Assembly: GCA_010672925.1 (NCBI GenBank)
Contig: JAAHFP010000002.1
Location: 303,243 to 367,242, forward strand
DNA from: Symploca sp. SIO1C2
GTDB taxonomy: Bacteria; Cyanobacteriota; Cyanobacteriia; Cyanobacteriales; Coleofasciculaceae
DNA length: 64,000 nt
Direction of reading: 5' to 3'
A program made the translations under genes and the position numbers. The notes under the pieces are model-generated. The model saw only the letters and a program-made list of their open reading frames with translations, had not been told where the DNA came from and did not search any database. Positions 25,039 through 35,155 of this stretch are shown here, piece by piece. How positions within the stretch are numbered: the first letter of the stretch is position 1; each line of letters opens with the position of its first letter.

Positions 25039-26301
25039 CTAATTCCAAGTTTCTGGAGACTCAGAAGGTGATTTTACCTCTTGAGGTAGCGCTCCGGGAG
25101 GTATCGAGACAGAATTAGCTCCATCAGTAGTTGATGTATGGGGTAACTTGGTAAAGGAATGCCACCAAGAAAAACGACTGGGTATTGGGGTGCGGGCTCT
25201 TTGTAGTCCCTGTAGTACTTCAGATAGCTGTAACCCTTCTAAAGGTTTGGCTTCCCTCAACTTGTGCCAAACAGAACGAGACATCAGTAGTGTATGCTCA
25301 ATCCGTTCTGCTCCCAGTTTTTCCAAATATTCTTCCCTTTCTGGTTGATAGTCAGCGGAAGCCAAATGCAGTGATTGGATAGGCAAACTTTGAACAATCC
25401 GTGCCATTTGAGAGAGTAGCTCTGGATACAACCAAGTGTAAGCCGGATGAACAGTTAGCTCAGCTTCATGGGGTTGGTCGCCATTGTTGCGCAGTTTGAG
25501 CCTAAAGTAGCCGATTGCTGCCTTACGCTGGGGTTCAAATACATAGCCACTGACTATCTCAGTATGATGGAACCATTGCTGAAAATTTTCCACTAATCCG
25601 TTGAGGAAACTCGTCTTAAAGTCCTGAAGATGACGATCAAAAACCTGTCGCACTAGGGGAGGAGTTGCCCAGGTATCCAACTGATAAAGCAGCTGAGCAT
25701 CGGCATTACTCACTGGTAGGAGATTCGGTAAGTCTGGTTCCCTAGTCGCAAGGGGCTCAAGTAATTCAGGCGCAATCGCCCAATAAGTCATTTGCGCTAG
25801 AGGCTGGAATCCATTCTGACGATAAAGTGCTAATGCTGTTTTGTGATGAATATTGGCTTCTAGTATCCAAGTTCTGGCCTCCCAAATAGTCTCGAAGCAA
25901 TGTCGCAATAATCTGGAGCCAAGATCTTGGGTAGTAGACAAATTTTCTTGCTGTGGGACATTGGCATCGACTAAAACCTGTTCTACTCGCCAGGTACTAC
26001 GGGTACGATTAAACGGAGCAACTTTGATCAATCCGTGAATTTGTTGGCAGGCTTGAACCACATAAACACAAAATCTGTATTGGGAAGGGTTGGGAAACCA
26101 ACTTAAAAACTTCAGCAACCAATACCAGCGCCTAACTTGCTGTAGTTGAGGAATCAAGGCAGCTGAGCAACTTTGACAATCATTGTTAGATGCTTTTTGA
26201 GCAAGCTGTTCGATGGCCTCCCAATCACTACTTTGGAAGGGACGAATCACATTGTTCGCTTTTTCTGGGAGAGGTGAAGTCATTTTGAATACAGGTGCCA
26301 T
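25039..26301 (-). CDS. GNAT-family N-acetyltransferase-like protein
   Basis: About 420 residues. The N-terminal half (to about residue 185) carries GNAT features: NNVIRPFQSSDWEAIEQLA, a central beta-strand region RVEQVLVD, and LEANIHHKTALALYRQNGFQPLAQMTYW, the typical acetyl-CoA site end. The C-terminal half looks like a second, more divergent GNAT-like module (EAELTVHPAYTWLYPELL). A double-GNAT plan like this is known in cyanobacteria next to ruvX. The frame opens at 26373; the Met at 26301 is taken because the extra N-terminal residues look non-conserved, but neither start has a clear Shine-Dalgarno sequence. The substrate is unknown. Confidence 0.8.
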   Translation of the reverse strand: MAPVFKMTSPLPEKANNVIRPFQSSDWEAIEQLAQKASNNDCQSCSAALIPQLQQVRRWYWLLKFLSWFPNPSQYRFCVYVVQACQQIHGLIKVAPFNRTRSTWRVEQVLVDANVPQQENLSTTQDLGSRLLRHCFETIWEARTWILEANIHHKTALALYRQNGFQPLAQMTYWAIAPELLEPLATREPDLPNLLPVSNADAQLLYQLDTWATPPLVRQVFDRHLQDFKTSFLNGLVENFQQWFHHTEIVSGYVFEPQRKAAIGYFRLKLRNNGDQPHEAELTVHPAYTWLYPELLSQMARIVQSLPIQSLHLASADYQPEREEYLEKLGAERIEHTLLMSRSVWHKLREAKPLEGLQLSEVLQGLQRARTPIPSRFSWWHSFTKLPHTSTTDGANSVSIPPGALPQEVKSPSESPETWN

Positions 26302-26523
26302 GAAGCCAATAATCGAGGCAACCGAGTCCTCTTGTACTGTAACAGGCAACAGCAAGAAGGAGGCTACTGCCAATATATTAACGATTATCTCACTCTACTA
26401 GTGCAAGAAGGCAGGTATTAGGTGGTAAGAGGCAGGAGGCAGAAGGCAGGAGGTAGTTAAGATGAAAAAATTTTTTTCACCACCAGGTGATGAAAGTCGC
26501 TTCTGCCTTGTTGCCAGATGAGC

Positions 26524-26636
26524 TGTTGCCTATTGCCCATTGGTGACAAGTTACAGGGTCGTGCATGAGTATCAACCCCCATATATAGCGTTTGAGGGCT
26601 AAAAAAACACGCTTATATGGAAAGACCCAAGGGGTC
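26524..26636. repeat. Dispersed ~110-bp repeat, copy 1
   Basis: The sequence starts GTTGCCTATTGCCCATTGG, continues GTGACAAGTTA, then has TATATAGCGTTTGAGGGCT and GGAAAGACCCAAGGGG. A diverged copy in the same orientation is at 37534-37642. No ORF; function unknown. Confidence 0.6.
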
Positions 26637-26771
26637 TCCAAAATTGTATTCCACTTCCTCAGCTTCCCCAGCTCCCTTGACAACGACATCTTTACCTGAA
26701 CTTGTCACTAATGCCTATTGCTTTGTGTCGGGTGAATCCTTAAGGAGTTCCAAAAACCTAACACCTAACAC

Positions 26772-27404
26772 CTAATCCCTTAACACCGCTGAAGCTTTAG
26801 TCGCTACTCCTTTATACATATATCCGTGAGTTTTCGGTAATTTAGGAGTATAAAACTGATCTAATGTAACCAGTTGTAAATGATGCTCCACTAACTGTTT
26901 GATGTTACGATTGAGGTTGCAGCCATCACCAATAATTTTTTGTAGGGGATTCAAGCGATTTTGCCAGATTTGGACTTGGGGTTGAGCACTGAGTCCATGT
27001 TCAATGAAAAAAAACTTGCCTCCAGGTTTGAGAACTCGATGAATTTCCTGAAGAGCTTTGTCTACATTAGTAATACTACACAGAGTCCAGGTGCTAACAA
27101 TACTATCAAAGCTATTGTCAGCCATCGGCAAACTCTCACCATTAAGAATTCGACTATCTACAGTAATCGAGGAATTTTTGATGCGTTTTTTAGCAAATCT
27201 ATTCATCCCAGGATTGACGTCAACTATTGTTAGCGTTGTTAGACTTTGAGGATAATAAGATAAATTTAATCCTGTCCCAAAGCCGATTTCTAAAACTTCT
27301 CCAGATACCTCAGATAAAACTTCTTGACGGTAACTAGCTAGTTGGGGGCTGGACATAGTCCAGTCTAGACAACAGGGAAGAATAAATTCTGAATAAAAAC
27401 CCAT
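26772..27404 (-). CDS. Class I SAM-dependent methyltransferase (UbiE/PmtA-like)
   Basis: A 210-residue methyltransferase with motif I EVLEIGFGTGLNLSYYP, an acidic residue after IVDVNPGMN, motif II FDSIVSTWTLCSI and motif III RVLKPGGKFFFIEHG. The FFIEHG motif and the end HGYMYKGVATK resemble small lipid- or quinone-directed methyltransferases. The N-terminal CCLDW segment is also family-like. The substrate cannot be fixed. The gene is isolated between repeat spacers. Confidence 0.85.
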   Translation of the reverse strand: MGFYSEFILPCCLDWTMSSPQLASYRQEVLSEVSGEVLEIGFGTGLNLSYYPQSLTTLTIVDVNPGMNRFAKKRIKNSSITVDSRILNGESLPMADNSFDSIVSTWTLCSITNVDKALQEIHRVLKPGGKFFFIEHGLSAQPQVQIWQNRLNPLQKIIGDGCNLNRNIKQLVEHHLQLVTLDQFYTPKLPKTHGYMYKGVATKASAVLRD

Positions 27405-27636
27405 TTGTTTAATTTACCTGTTTTGAAAATTGACAATTGTAATTTAGCTCAACAGTTTTTTGTGGGATGGGTGTATCGTGGGATTGGCGTCTTGCCTGTC
27501 TATTTTGCCCTATTTTAGTTAAATCAGTCTACTATAAACTCTGCGATCGCACACAGGTAACTGGCAAGATGCCAGTTCCACGAAAGAGTTGAAGCCATCT
27601 ATATTTTGTATTGGATTTCACCCCTATGGAGTTTAA

Positions 27637-30600
27637 ATGCACAGCAGCTTTACAATTCCCGGCTATCAAATTCTTCAGCTGATCTACGAAGGATCAAAAA
27701 CCTTGATTTATCAAGGGCTTTGTCAAACTAATCAACAGTTTGTCATTATCAAAGTCCTCAAAAGAGAGTATCCCACCCTCTCAGAACTTGTACGCTTTCG
27801 TAATCAGTACACCATTACCAAAAACCTTAACCTGCCTGGAATTGTCCAACCCCAAGCCTTGGTCAAATACCACAATGGCTTTGCTCTAGTGATGGAAGAT
27901 TTTGGTGGGATTTCCTTGTTTGACTATCTCAGGGGCTCTAATGAGAACTGGGAAGAGGAAGAGATGGGGGGATGGGGAGATGGAGGAGACAAGAAAGATG
28001 GAGAAGATAAGGGAAGTATTTATACTCACCAATTCCCACTTCCCAGGGGACAAAGGACAAAGGACAAAAGACACAAGATAAATTTAACTGAATTTCTCCA
28101 GATCGCTATCCAAATTGCCCAAATCTTAGAACAGCTTTCTCAACACTGCATTATTCATAAAGATATTAAGCCTCAGAATATTCTGATTAATCCCCACACC
28201 AAACAAGTCAAACTGATTGACTTTAGTATCGCTTCTCTTTTACCCAGAGAAAAGCAATTTTTGCACAATCATAACGTTTTAGAAGGAACTCTAGCTTACC
28301 TGTCTCCCGAGCAAACTGGACGAATGAATCGGGGTATCGACTACCGCAGTGACTTTTATTCGTTGGGAGTAACCTTTTACCAAATGTTAACAGGACAACT
28401 CCCGTTTTTATCTAGCAATGCTATGGAGTTCATCCACTCTCATATTGCCAAACAACCGCCTTGCCCAAGCCAACTTAATCCAGAAATTCCTCAAATACTG
28501 GGTGATATTACTCTCAAATTGATGGAGAAAACTGCGGAAAAACGCTATCAAACAGCTTTCGGACTGAAGTATGATTTAGAAATTTGTTTGGGGCAATGGA
28601 AGTCAATTGGGTCTATTGTCTCTTTTGAGTTAGGAATTCGAGATATTTCTGAGCGTTTTATCATTTCTGAAAAACTTTATGGTAGAGAAGCCGAAGTAGG
28701 AATGCTGTTAGCTGCTTTTGAACGTGTTGCAGGTCATTCATCTTTCAATCAAGGTTATTTGCATTCTAAAGCAGAGAACCAAGGACAAAGAATCAAGGAT
28801 AAAGAAGCAAGGACAAAGAATCAAGGACAAATAGAAATGTTCTTGGTAGCTGGCTTTTCTGGTATTGGGAAAACTTCCTTAGTCAATGAAGTGCACAAAC
28901 ATATTGTGCGGCAAAGAGGTTACTTCATTAAAGGGAAATTTGAGCAGTTCAGGCGCAATATTCCTTTTTGGGCTTGGTTGCAGGCATTCCGGGATTTGAT
29001 AGAACAACTTTTGAGTGAAAAATCAGTTCAAGTTCAAAAATGGAAAAGCCAAATTTTGTCTGCTTTGGGAAATAATGGACAAGTTATTATTGATGTTATC
29101 CCGGAGCTAGAACTGCTGATTGGCAAACAACCTCCGGTTCCGGAACTCTCAACTACAGCGGCTCAAAATCGCTTTAATCTTTTATTGAGCAAATTCATTC
29201 AAGTTTTTCCCACTACTGAACATCCCCTAGTCATTTTTCTGGATGACTTGCAGTGGGCAGACTCAGCTTCTTTAGAATTAATGCAATTATTAATGAGGAA
29301 GGCTTCTGGTTCACTGTTGTTGATTGGAGCCTATCGAGATAACGAAGTCAGTCGAGTTCATCCATTAATGTTGAGTTTGGCACAAATTCACCAAGCAATG
29401 GAGAGTAGGCAAGACAGTTCTCCTAAAATTAATCAAATTACTCTAACATCTCTCAGACAGTCCGCACAGAATTGTTTGATTGCTGATACTCTCTATTGTC
29501 CTCCTTCAAGAGCTCTGACTCTCTCAGAATTAGTTTATCAGAAAACAGGAGGCAACCCATTTTTTAGCAATCAATTTCTGAAATACCTGCATCAAGAAGG
29601 ATTAATCTGGTTTGATCGTCGCTGTTGCTACTGGCAATGTGATCTGGCTAAGGTCAAGGCACTTGCTGTTAGTGAAGAGGTCGTAGAATTTATGGCATCT
29701 CAATTACAAAAATTGCCTAAATCAACCCAAGAAGTTTTGCAAATAGCAGCTTGTATAGGTAATCAATTTAATCTAAGTACGCTGTCAATTGTTCAGGAAA
29801 AATCTTCAACAGAAACAGCAAATCAACTATGGCCAGCACTGCAAGCAGAACTAATTATTCCCATCAGCGATATCTATAAATTTTACCAAGATGAAGGAGC
29901 TGAATTATCCAGCACAACTCCCAATTACCAATTCTCAATTCCCCATTCTCCATCTCCAGATTATAAATTTATCCATGACAGAGTACAACAAGCAGCATAT
30001 TTTCTGATTAAGCCAGAACAAAGACTCTTAACCCACCTGAAAATTGGACAATTGCTCTTAAAAGATACTCCCAAACAACAACTTGAAGAAAAGATTTTTG
30101 AAATTGTCAACCAGTTGAATATTGGGTTAGAGTTAATCATTGACCAAGCACAACGGCAGGAACTAGCTCAGTTAAATCTGCTAGCTGGACGTAAAGCTAA
30201 GAGTGCTACTGCTTTTGTTGCGGCTTCTGACTATTTAACTACAGGAATCCAATTACTCGCAGCAAATAGTTGGTTGAACTCTTATGAGCTCACCTTGGCT
30301 TTGCACGAGCAAGCAGTAGAAGCATACTATCTAAGTGGTAAGTTTGAGCAGATGGAGCAGTTGGCTGTTACTGTCTTAACACAAGCTAAGACATTGTTGG
30401 ACAAAGTTAAAGTTTATGAAGCCAAGTTACAAGCTAATATTGCTCAACAAAAACAACTTGAAGCTGTCCATACTGGATTAACGGTGCTGCAACTTTTGGG
30501 GGTAACTTTTCCCCGAGAGCCTACTCAAACAGATATTGATAGGGAATTGCAGGCGCTACAAACGGCATTGACTGAAAGGTGGCAGAAGGCAGGAGGCAGG

Positions 30601-33600
30601 AGGCAGGAGGCAGAACCCACCCCTAACCCCTCCCAGGAGGGGAACTGGAGGCAGGGAAGGGACGCGGAGACGCCAGAGTTTGAATCTTTTGTTGCAAACG
30701 AAAGTTTACCAGAGTCTGACTTACAAGACAAAAGCTTGGTTGAGGAATTGCTCCAATTGCCACCAATGACTGATCTCGATAAGTTGGCAGCAATGAAGCT
30801 TTTAACAATTTTAAGTTCCGCTGTTTATGTAGCGGATCCGATGTTGTACCCGCTGATTATTTTGAAGCAGGTGCAGTTATCTCTCGAATACGGCAATACT
30901 TCTACCTCTGCTTTTGCTTATGCTACTTATGGGTTAATTTTGTGTGGGATAGTAGAAGATATTGAAGCAGGCTCTAAATTTGGTCAACTAGCACTCAGTC
31001 TGCTCAACAAAGTCCATACCAGAGAGATCAAATGCAGAACCTTAGTTATGGTTCATACTTTTGTTACCCATTGGCAACAATCAGTTAAAGAGACCTTACA
31101 ACCTTTATTGAAGGCTTATCAAACTGGATTAGAAACAGGGGATTTAGAATTTGCTGTATTGGCTACCTTTGCTCACTCCTACCATTCTTATCTTATGGGT
31201 AAAGAACTGGGAGAGCTGGAAGAGGAAATGGCATCTTATGGTAAGCTGATGAGCCAACTTCAGCAAGAAACAGCTCTGAATTGGAATCAAATTTTTCAAC
31301 AAACTGTATTGAACTTGCAGGGGAAAGCTGGAGGAGATACTAGGACGCGGGGACACGGAGACGCGGAGACACAGATATTGTCGTCCTACTCCTACAGAGA
31401 ACATTGCGGGAATGTTGTGAACAGAAGTTTATGGGAGTCTGATTACAATCCATGCCTATTAATCGGAGATGCCTATAATGAGCAGATAAAGCTGGAGCAG
31501 CATCAATCAACTAACGATCGCACAGGACTTTACTATTTATATTTAAATAAACTGACCCTCTGTTATTGCTTCGGAGATTACCAACAAGCACTCAAAAATG
31601 CTGAGGCAGCTCAACAGTATCTAGATGGAGTGGCTGGTTCACTCCTCATTCCCCTATTCTACTTTTATGATTCTCTTGCTCGGTTAGCACTGTATCCGGA
31701 TATTTCTGAATCAGAGCAAGAAGCAATTATTAGCAAGGTAGCTGCTAATCAGCAAAAAATGCAGCAATGGGCAAAATCTGCCCCCATGAATTTTTTACAT
31801 AAATTTGATTTAGTTGAGGCAGAGTGGTGTCGCATCAGAGGTGAGCGAATTGAGGCAATCGAGTATTATGACTGTGCTATTGCCGGTGCTGCTACGAATG
31901 AATACCTTCAAGAGGAAGCTCTAGCTAACGAACTAGCAGCTAAATTTTACTTGGCATGGGGTAAGACCAAGATTGCTCAAGTTTATTTTACAGATGCTTA
32001 CTACGGCTATGCTCGTTGGGGAGCTACAGCAAAAGTTGAGCAGTTAGAACAATACTATCCTCAATTTATGTCCCCCATAATTACTAGAGAAAGGAGTAGT
32101 CTGATAGGGGAGAATTTTTCCAACTTAGCTACTGAGACAGTTACTTCTAGTACCAGGACTGGCTCAGTAATTTTAGACTTGGCAACCGTACTCAAAACTT
32201 CCCAACTCCTCTCTGGGGAAATTCATTTGACTCGCTTTATTTCCACTTTACTGGAAGTAATGATGGAAAATGCCGGAGCACAAAAAGGTGCTCTACTCTT
32301 GCTGGAAGAGGATAACCTGGTTATTGCAGCTCAATGCGTGGTTGGTCAACAGTGTAACTTAAAATCAATCCCCTTAGAATCTAGCAGTGAGATTCCCCTA
32401 GCTGCAATTAACTATGTTTGGCATACTCAACAAATTGTAGTGAGCAACGAGGCCACAACAGAAACACTCTTGGCAACTGATCCCTATATCATCCGAGTGC
32501 AACCCAAATCTTTGTTGTCTCTGCCCATTATCCAACAAAGTAAACTAGTGGGTATCCTTTACTTGGAAAATCACCTAACGGCAGAAGCATTTACCAAAGA
32601 TCGCTTAGAAATTTTACAACTTCTCTGTGCTCAAGCTGCCATTGCCTTGGAAAATGCCCAACTTTACCAACAACTAGAGGAATATTCTCACACTTTAGAG
32701 AAAAAGTTCTACAAACGTACTCAGCAATTGCAACAGGAAATTAGGGAGCGGCAGCAAGTAGAAGCAACCCTCAAACAAGTTAATCAAAAGCTAAAAACCA
32801 AATTTGAGGAACTTGGGCAAATGAATTTGGCTCTGGCAAACGCTATGCCAGGAATTGCCAAACTTAGTACCGAAGGTTGCTATTTAGAAGTTAATCACTC
32901 CTATGCCCAAATAGTTGGTTACAAACCGGAGGAAATGCTGGGAATGAATTGGGAGCTCACCGTTCATCCTCCGGATATACCAATCGCTATTGCAGCCTAC
33001 CAAAAGATGCTGATTGAAGGAAAAGGAGAGTTTGAAGCGAGGGGAATTCGCCGGGATGGTTCTATCTTCTACAAACAAGTGCTTATGGTAAAAGCTGATT
33101 TAAACCTTGCTGGTTTTGAGGGCCACTACTGTTTTTTTAAAGATATTAGCGAACGCAAACAGGCAGAGGAAGCATTACGAAAGAGCGAAGAACGCTATCG
33201 TTATCTTTATGAACATACCCCAGTTATGCTGCATTCCATTGACCTGATGGGTAGACTCATCAGTGTCAGCAACTATTGGTTAGAAAAGCTAGGTTATGAG
33301 CGCTCCGAAGTCATGGGAAAAAAATCTACGGAGTTTTTGACAGAAGAGTCTCGCCGTTATGCCATAGAAGTTGCGATGCCTCAATTTTTGCAGGCAGGAA
33401 GTTGTTCAGATATTCCCTATCAGTTTATCTGCAAGAATGGTATAATTATTGATGTGCTTCTTTCTGGCATTGTTGAAAAAGATAAATCTGGTCAGATTGT
33501 TCGTTCCCTAGCAGTTTTAGTGGATGTAACCGAAAGGATGCAAGCCGAGAAAGCACTGCAACAAGCAAAAGAAGCAGCAGAAGTAGCGAACCACGCAAAA

Positions 33601-35025
33601 AGCCAATTTTTGGCTAATATGAGCCATGAATTGCGCACTCCTCTCAATGGCATTCTTGGCTATACTCAAATTATGCAACGCTCTTCAGAATTTACCCTTC
33701 AGCAACAACAAGGGATTAACACTATCCATGCCTGTGGCAGCCACCTGCTCACTTTAATTAATGATATCTTAGATATCTCCAAAATTGAAGCGGGGAAAAT
33801 GGAACTTGAACCTTACAATTTTCCTTTTCCTGACTTTCTGCGCAGTGTTATCGAAATCTGTCGCATCCGTGCTCAACAAAAAGAACTTACTTTCACTTAC
33901 CAATTCTACAATCAACTACCTACCATTGTTCATGCCGATGAAAAACGATTAAGACAAGTTTTGATTAATCTGTTGGGCAATGCTATTAAATTTACTGATA
34001 CTGGCAGCGTAACTTTTCAAGTGGGTGTCGTTAGTCAACAACCAAGGGCAAATGACAAAGGGCAAATGAGCAATAACAAAATACGGTTTGAAATTAAAGA
34101 TACTGGTGTTGGTATAGCAGCAGAAGAACTAGAGAAAATTTTTGAACCCTTTGAACAAGTAGGACAAAGCAGCCACAAAGCAGAAGGCACTGGACTCGGA
34201 TTAACCATCACCCAGAAAATAATCTCTGAGATGGGGAGCCAACTCCAAGTGCAAAGTACCTTGGAAGTTGGTAGTACTTTTTGGTTTGAGCTAGAATTGC
34301 CCCAAGCTTCAAAACCAATTGAACCAGAGAGCATCAATTACTCTAACGAAATCATTGGCTATCAGGGTGACAAGAAAAAAATTCTCGTGGTAGACGATTC
34401 TTGGGAAAATCGTGCAGTTCTCGTTAATTTGCTCGAACCTATTGGCTTTATCATGAGAGAGGCATCAACGGGACTAGAAGGCTTAAATCAAGCTAGAGAA
34501 TTTGAACCAGATTTAATGATCATTGATCTTGTGATGCCGGTAATGGATGGCTTGGAGTTAACCCGCCGCCTGCGACAGTTACCAGAGTTTCAACAAACTA
34601 TTTTGATTGCTTCTTCGGCAAGTGTATCTAATTTTTATCAGCATAAAAGTAGAGAGATAGGTTGCGACTATTTTCTACCTAAACCGATACAAGTAGAAGA
34701 GCTACTGACTCAAATTAGAGATTTATTAAAATTAGTTTGGATGTATCGTCATACCCAAGAATTAGCATCTCAACAACAATCTGCTGAAGATAATGCAGCT
34801 CCAAAATTGCAACTAACGGAAATGATACCTCCTCCTGCTGAGGAACTCGATGTTTTGTGTGAATTGGCAAAAAGAGGTTTGATTTATAGTCTCATTGAGC
34901 ATGGTGATCAATTAAAAAATATTGATCAGAAATATGTGCCTTTTGCTCAAGAACTTCAAGAATTAGCTAAAGAATTTCAAATTAATAAAATTCGAGAATT
35001 GCTTCAAACTCTAAAATCTCGATAG
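27637..35025 (+). CDS. Giant hybrid sensor: Ser/Thr kinase - AAA ATPase - GAF - PAS-PAS - histidine kinase - receiver
   Basis: A 2462-residue signalling protein of the cyanobacterial HstK type. Residues about 8-290 form a eukaryotic-like kinase with HKDIKPQN (about 174-181) and the metal motif DFS (from D195) in place of DFG. Next is an AAA-type ATPase with Walker A GFSGIGKT (from G406) and a hydrophobic Walker B ending [10 protein letters not shown] long helical TPR-like region runs from about 780 to 1480. A GAF domain (about 1508-1690), two PAS domains (from about 1730 and 1849), a HisKA with H1997 in [10 protein letters not shown], an HATPase (about 2098-2225) and a receiver (from about 2245, ILVVDDS and [11 protein letters not shown]) follow. 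Several linkers are made of spacer-type repeat DNA read in frame. The signal is unknown. Confidence 0.93.
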   Translation: MHSSFTIPGYQILQLIYEGSKTLIYQGLCQTNQQFVIIKVLKREYPTLSELVRFRNQYTITKNLNLPGIVQPQALVKYHNGFALVMEDFGGISLFDYLRGSNENWEEEEMGGWGDGGDKKDGEDKGSIYTHQFPLPRGQRTKDKRHKINLTEFLQIAIQIAQILEQLSQHCIIHKDIKPQNILINPHTKQVKLIDFSIASLLPREKQFLHNHNVLEGTLAYLSPEQTGRMNRGIDYRSDFYSLGVTFYQMLTGQLPFLSSNAMEFIHSHIAKQPPCPSQLNPEIPQILGDITLKLMEKTAEKRYQTAFGLKYDLEICLGQWKSIGSIVSFELGIRDISERFIISEKLYGREAEVGMLLAAFERVAGHSSFNQGYLHSKAENQGQRIKDKEARTKNQGQIEMFLVAGFSGIGKTSLVNEVHKHIVRQRGYFIKGKFEQFRRNIPFWAWLQAFRDLIEQLLSEKSVQVQKWKSQILSALGNNGQVIIDVIPELELLIGKQPPVPELSTTAAQNRFNLLLSKFIQVFPTTEHPLVIFLDDLQWADSASLELMQLLMRKASGSLLLIGAYRDNEVSRVHPLMLSLAQIHQAMESRQDSSPKINQITLTSLRQSAQNCLIADTLYCPPSRALTLSELVYQKTGGNPFFSNQFLKYLHQEGLIWFDRRCCYWQCDLAKVKALAVSEEVVEFMASQLQKLPKSTQEVLQIAACIGNQFNLSTLSIVQEKSSTETANQLWPALQAELIIPISDIYKFYQDEGAELSSTTPNYQFSIPHSPSPDYKFIHDRVQQAAYFLIKPEQRLLTHLKIGQLLLKDTPKQQLEEKIFEIVNQLNIGLELIIDQAQRQELAQLNLLAGRKAKSATAFVAASDYLTTGIQLLAANSWLNSYELTLALHEQAVEAYYLSGKFEQMEQLAVTVLTQAKTLLDKVKVYEAKLQANIAQQKQLEAVHTGLTVLQLLGVTFPREPTQTDIDRELQALQTALTERWQKAGGRRQEAEPTPNPSQEGNWRQGRDAETPEFESFVANESLPESDLQDKSLVEELLQLPPMTDLDKLAAMKLLTILSSAVYVADPMLYPLIILKQVQLSLEYGNTSTSAFAYATYGLILCGIVEDIEAGSKFGQLALSLLNKVHTREIKCRTLVMVHTFVTHWQQSVKETLQPLLKAYQTGLETGDLEFAVLATFAHSYHSYLMGKELGELEEEMASYGKLMSQLQQETALNWNQIFQQTVLNLQGKAGGDTRTRGHGDAETQILSSYSYREHCGNVVNRSLWESDYNPCLLIGDAYNEQIKLEQHQSTNDRTGLYYLYLNKLTLCYCFGDYQQALKNAEAAQQYLDGVAGSLLIPLFYFYDSLARLALYPDISESEQEAIISKVAANQQKMQQWAKSAPMNFLHKFDLVEAEWCRIRGERIEAIEYYDCAIAGAATNEYLQEEALANELAAKFYLAWGKTKIAQVYFTDAYYGYARWGATAKVEQLEQYYPQFMSPIITRERSSLIGENFSNLATETVTSSTRTGSVILDLATVLKTSQLLSGEIHLTRFISTLLEVMMENAGAQKGALLLLEEDNLVIAAQCVVGQQCNLKSIPLESSSEIPLAAINYVWHTQQIVVSNEATTETLLATDPYIIRVQPKSLLSLPIIQQSKLVGILYLENHLTAEAFTKDRLEILQLLCAQAAIALENAQLYQQLEEYSHTLEKKFYKRTQQLQQEIRERQQVEATLKQVNQKLKTKFEELGQMNLALANAMPGIAKLSTEGCYLEVNHSYAQIVGYKPEEMLGMNWELTVHPPDIPIAIAAYQKMLIEGKGEFEARGIRRDGSIFYKQVLMVKADLNLAGFEGHYCFFKDISERKQAEEALRKSEERYRYLYEHTPVMLHSIDLMGRLISVSNYWLEKLGYERSEVMGKKSTEFLTEESRRYAIEVAMPQFLQAGSCSDIPYQFICKNGIIIDVLLSGIVEKDKSGQIVRSLAVLVDVTERMQAEKALQQAKEAAEVANHAKSQFLANMSHELRTPLNGILGYTQIMQRSSEFTLQQQQGINTIHACGSHLLTLINDILDISKIEAGKMELEPYNFPFPDFLRSVIEICRIRAQQKELTFTYQFYNQLPTIVHADEKRLRQVLINLLGNAIKFTDTGSVTFQVGVVSQQPRANDKGQMSNNKIRFEIKDTGVGIAAEELEKIFEPFEQVGQSSHKAEGTGLGLTITQKIISEMGSQLQVQSTLEVGSTFWFELELPQASKPIEPESINYSNEIIGYQGDKKKILVVDDSWENRAVLVNLLEPIGFIMREASTGLEGLNQAREFEPDLMIIDLVMPVMDGLELTRRLRQLPEFQQTILIASSASVSNFYQHKSREIGCDYFLPKPIQVEELLTQIRDLLKLVWMYRHTQELASQQQSAEDNAAPKLQLTEMIPPPAEELDVLCELAKRGLIYSLIEHGDQLKNIDQKYVPFAQELQELAKEFQINKIRELLQTLKSR
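27945..28080. repeat. Repeat-derived linker inside the hybrid kinase gene
   Basis: GGGGGATGGGGAGATGGAGG-type and GACAAAGGACAAAGGACAAAA-type repeats, normally intergenic in this window, lie in frame in the kinase domain region. They sit between the N-lobe and the catalytic HKDIKPQN and encode a charged Gly/Glu/Asp/Lys stretch. Confidence 0.75.
30580..30680. repeat. In-frame repeat cluster in the hybrid kinase gene
   Basis: GGCAGGA heptamers followed by the dispersed repeat ACCCACCCCTAACCCCTCCC with AGGAGGGGAA, in frame in the TPR-like region. The second repeat recurs at 35042-35075 and, inverted, at 46832-46870. Confidence 0.8.
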
Positions 35026-35035
35026 GAAGAAGGTA

Positions 35036-35155
35036 GGAGACAGAAACCCACCCCTAACCCCTCCCAGGAGGGGAATAGGAGGGAAAGAGAAAGTTGAAAG
35101 GAAATAATAACTGTTTATCCGAACTTGATATGACTTATTACTTGTTACTTGTTAG
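35036..35155. repeat. Repeat cluster after the hybrid kinase gene
   Basis: It contains the CCCACCCCTAACCCCTCCCA repeat (35042-35075) and a solo end CTGTTTATCCGAACTTGATA (around 35112-35132), which matches one terminus of the MITE at 49310-49397. Confidence 0.65.
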
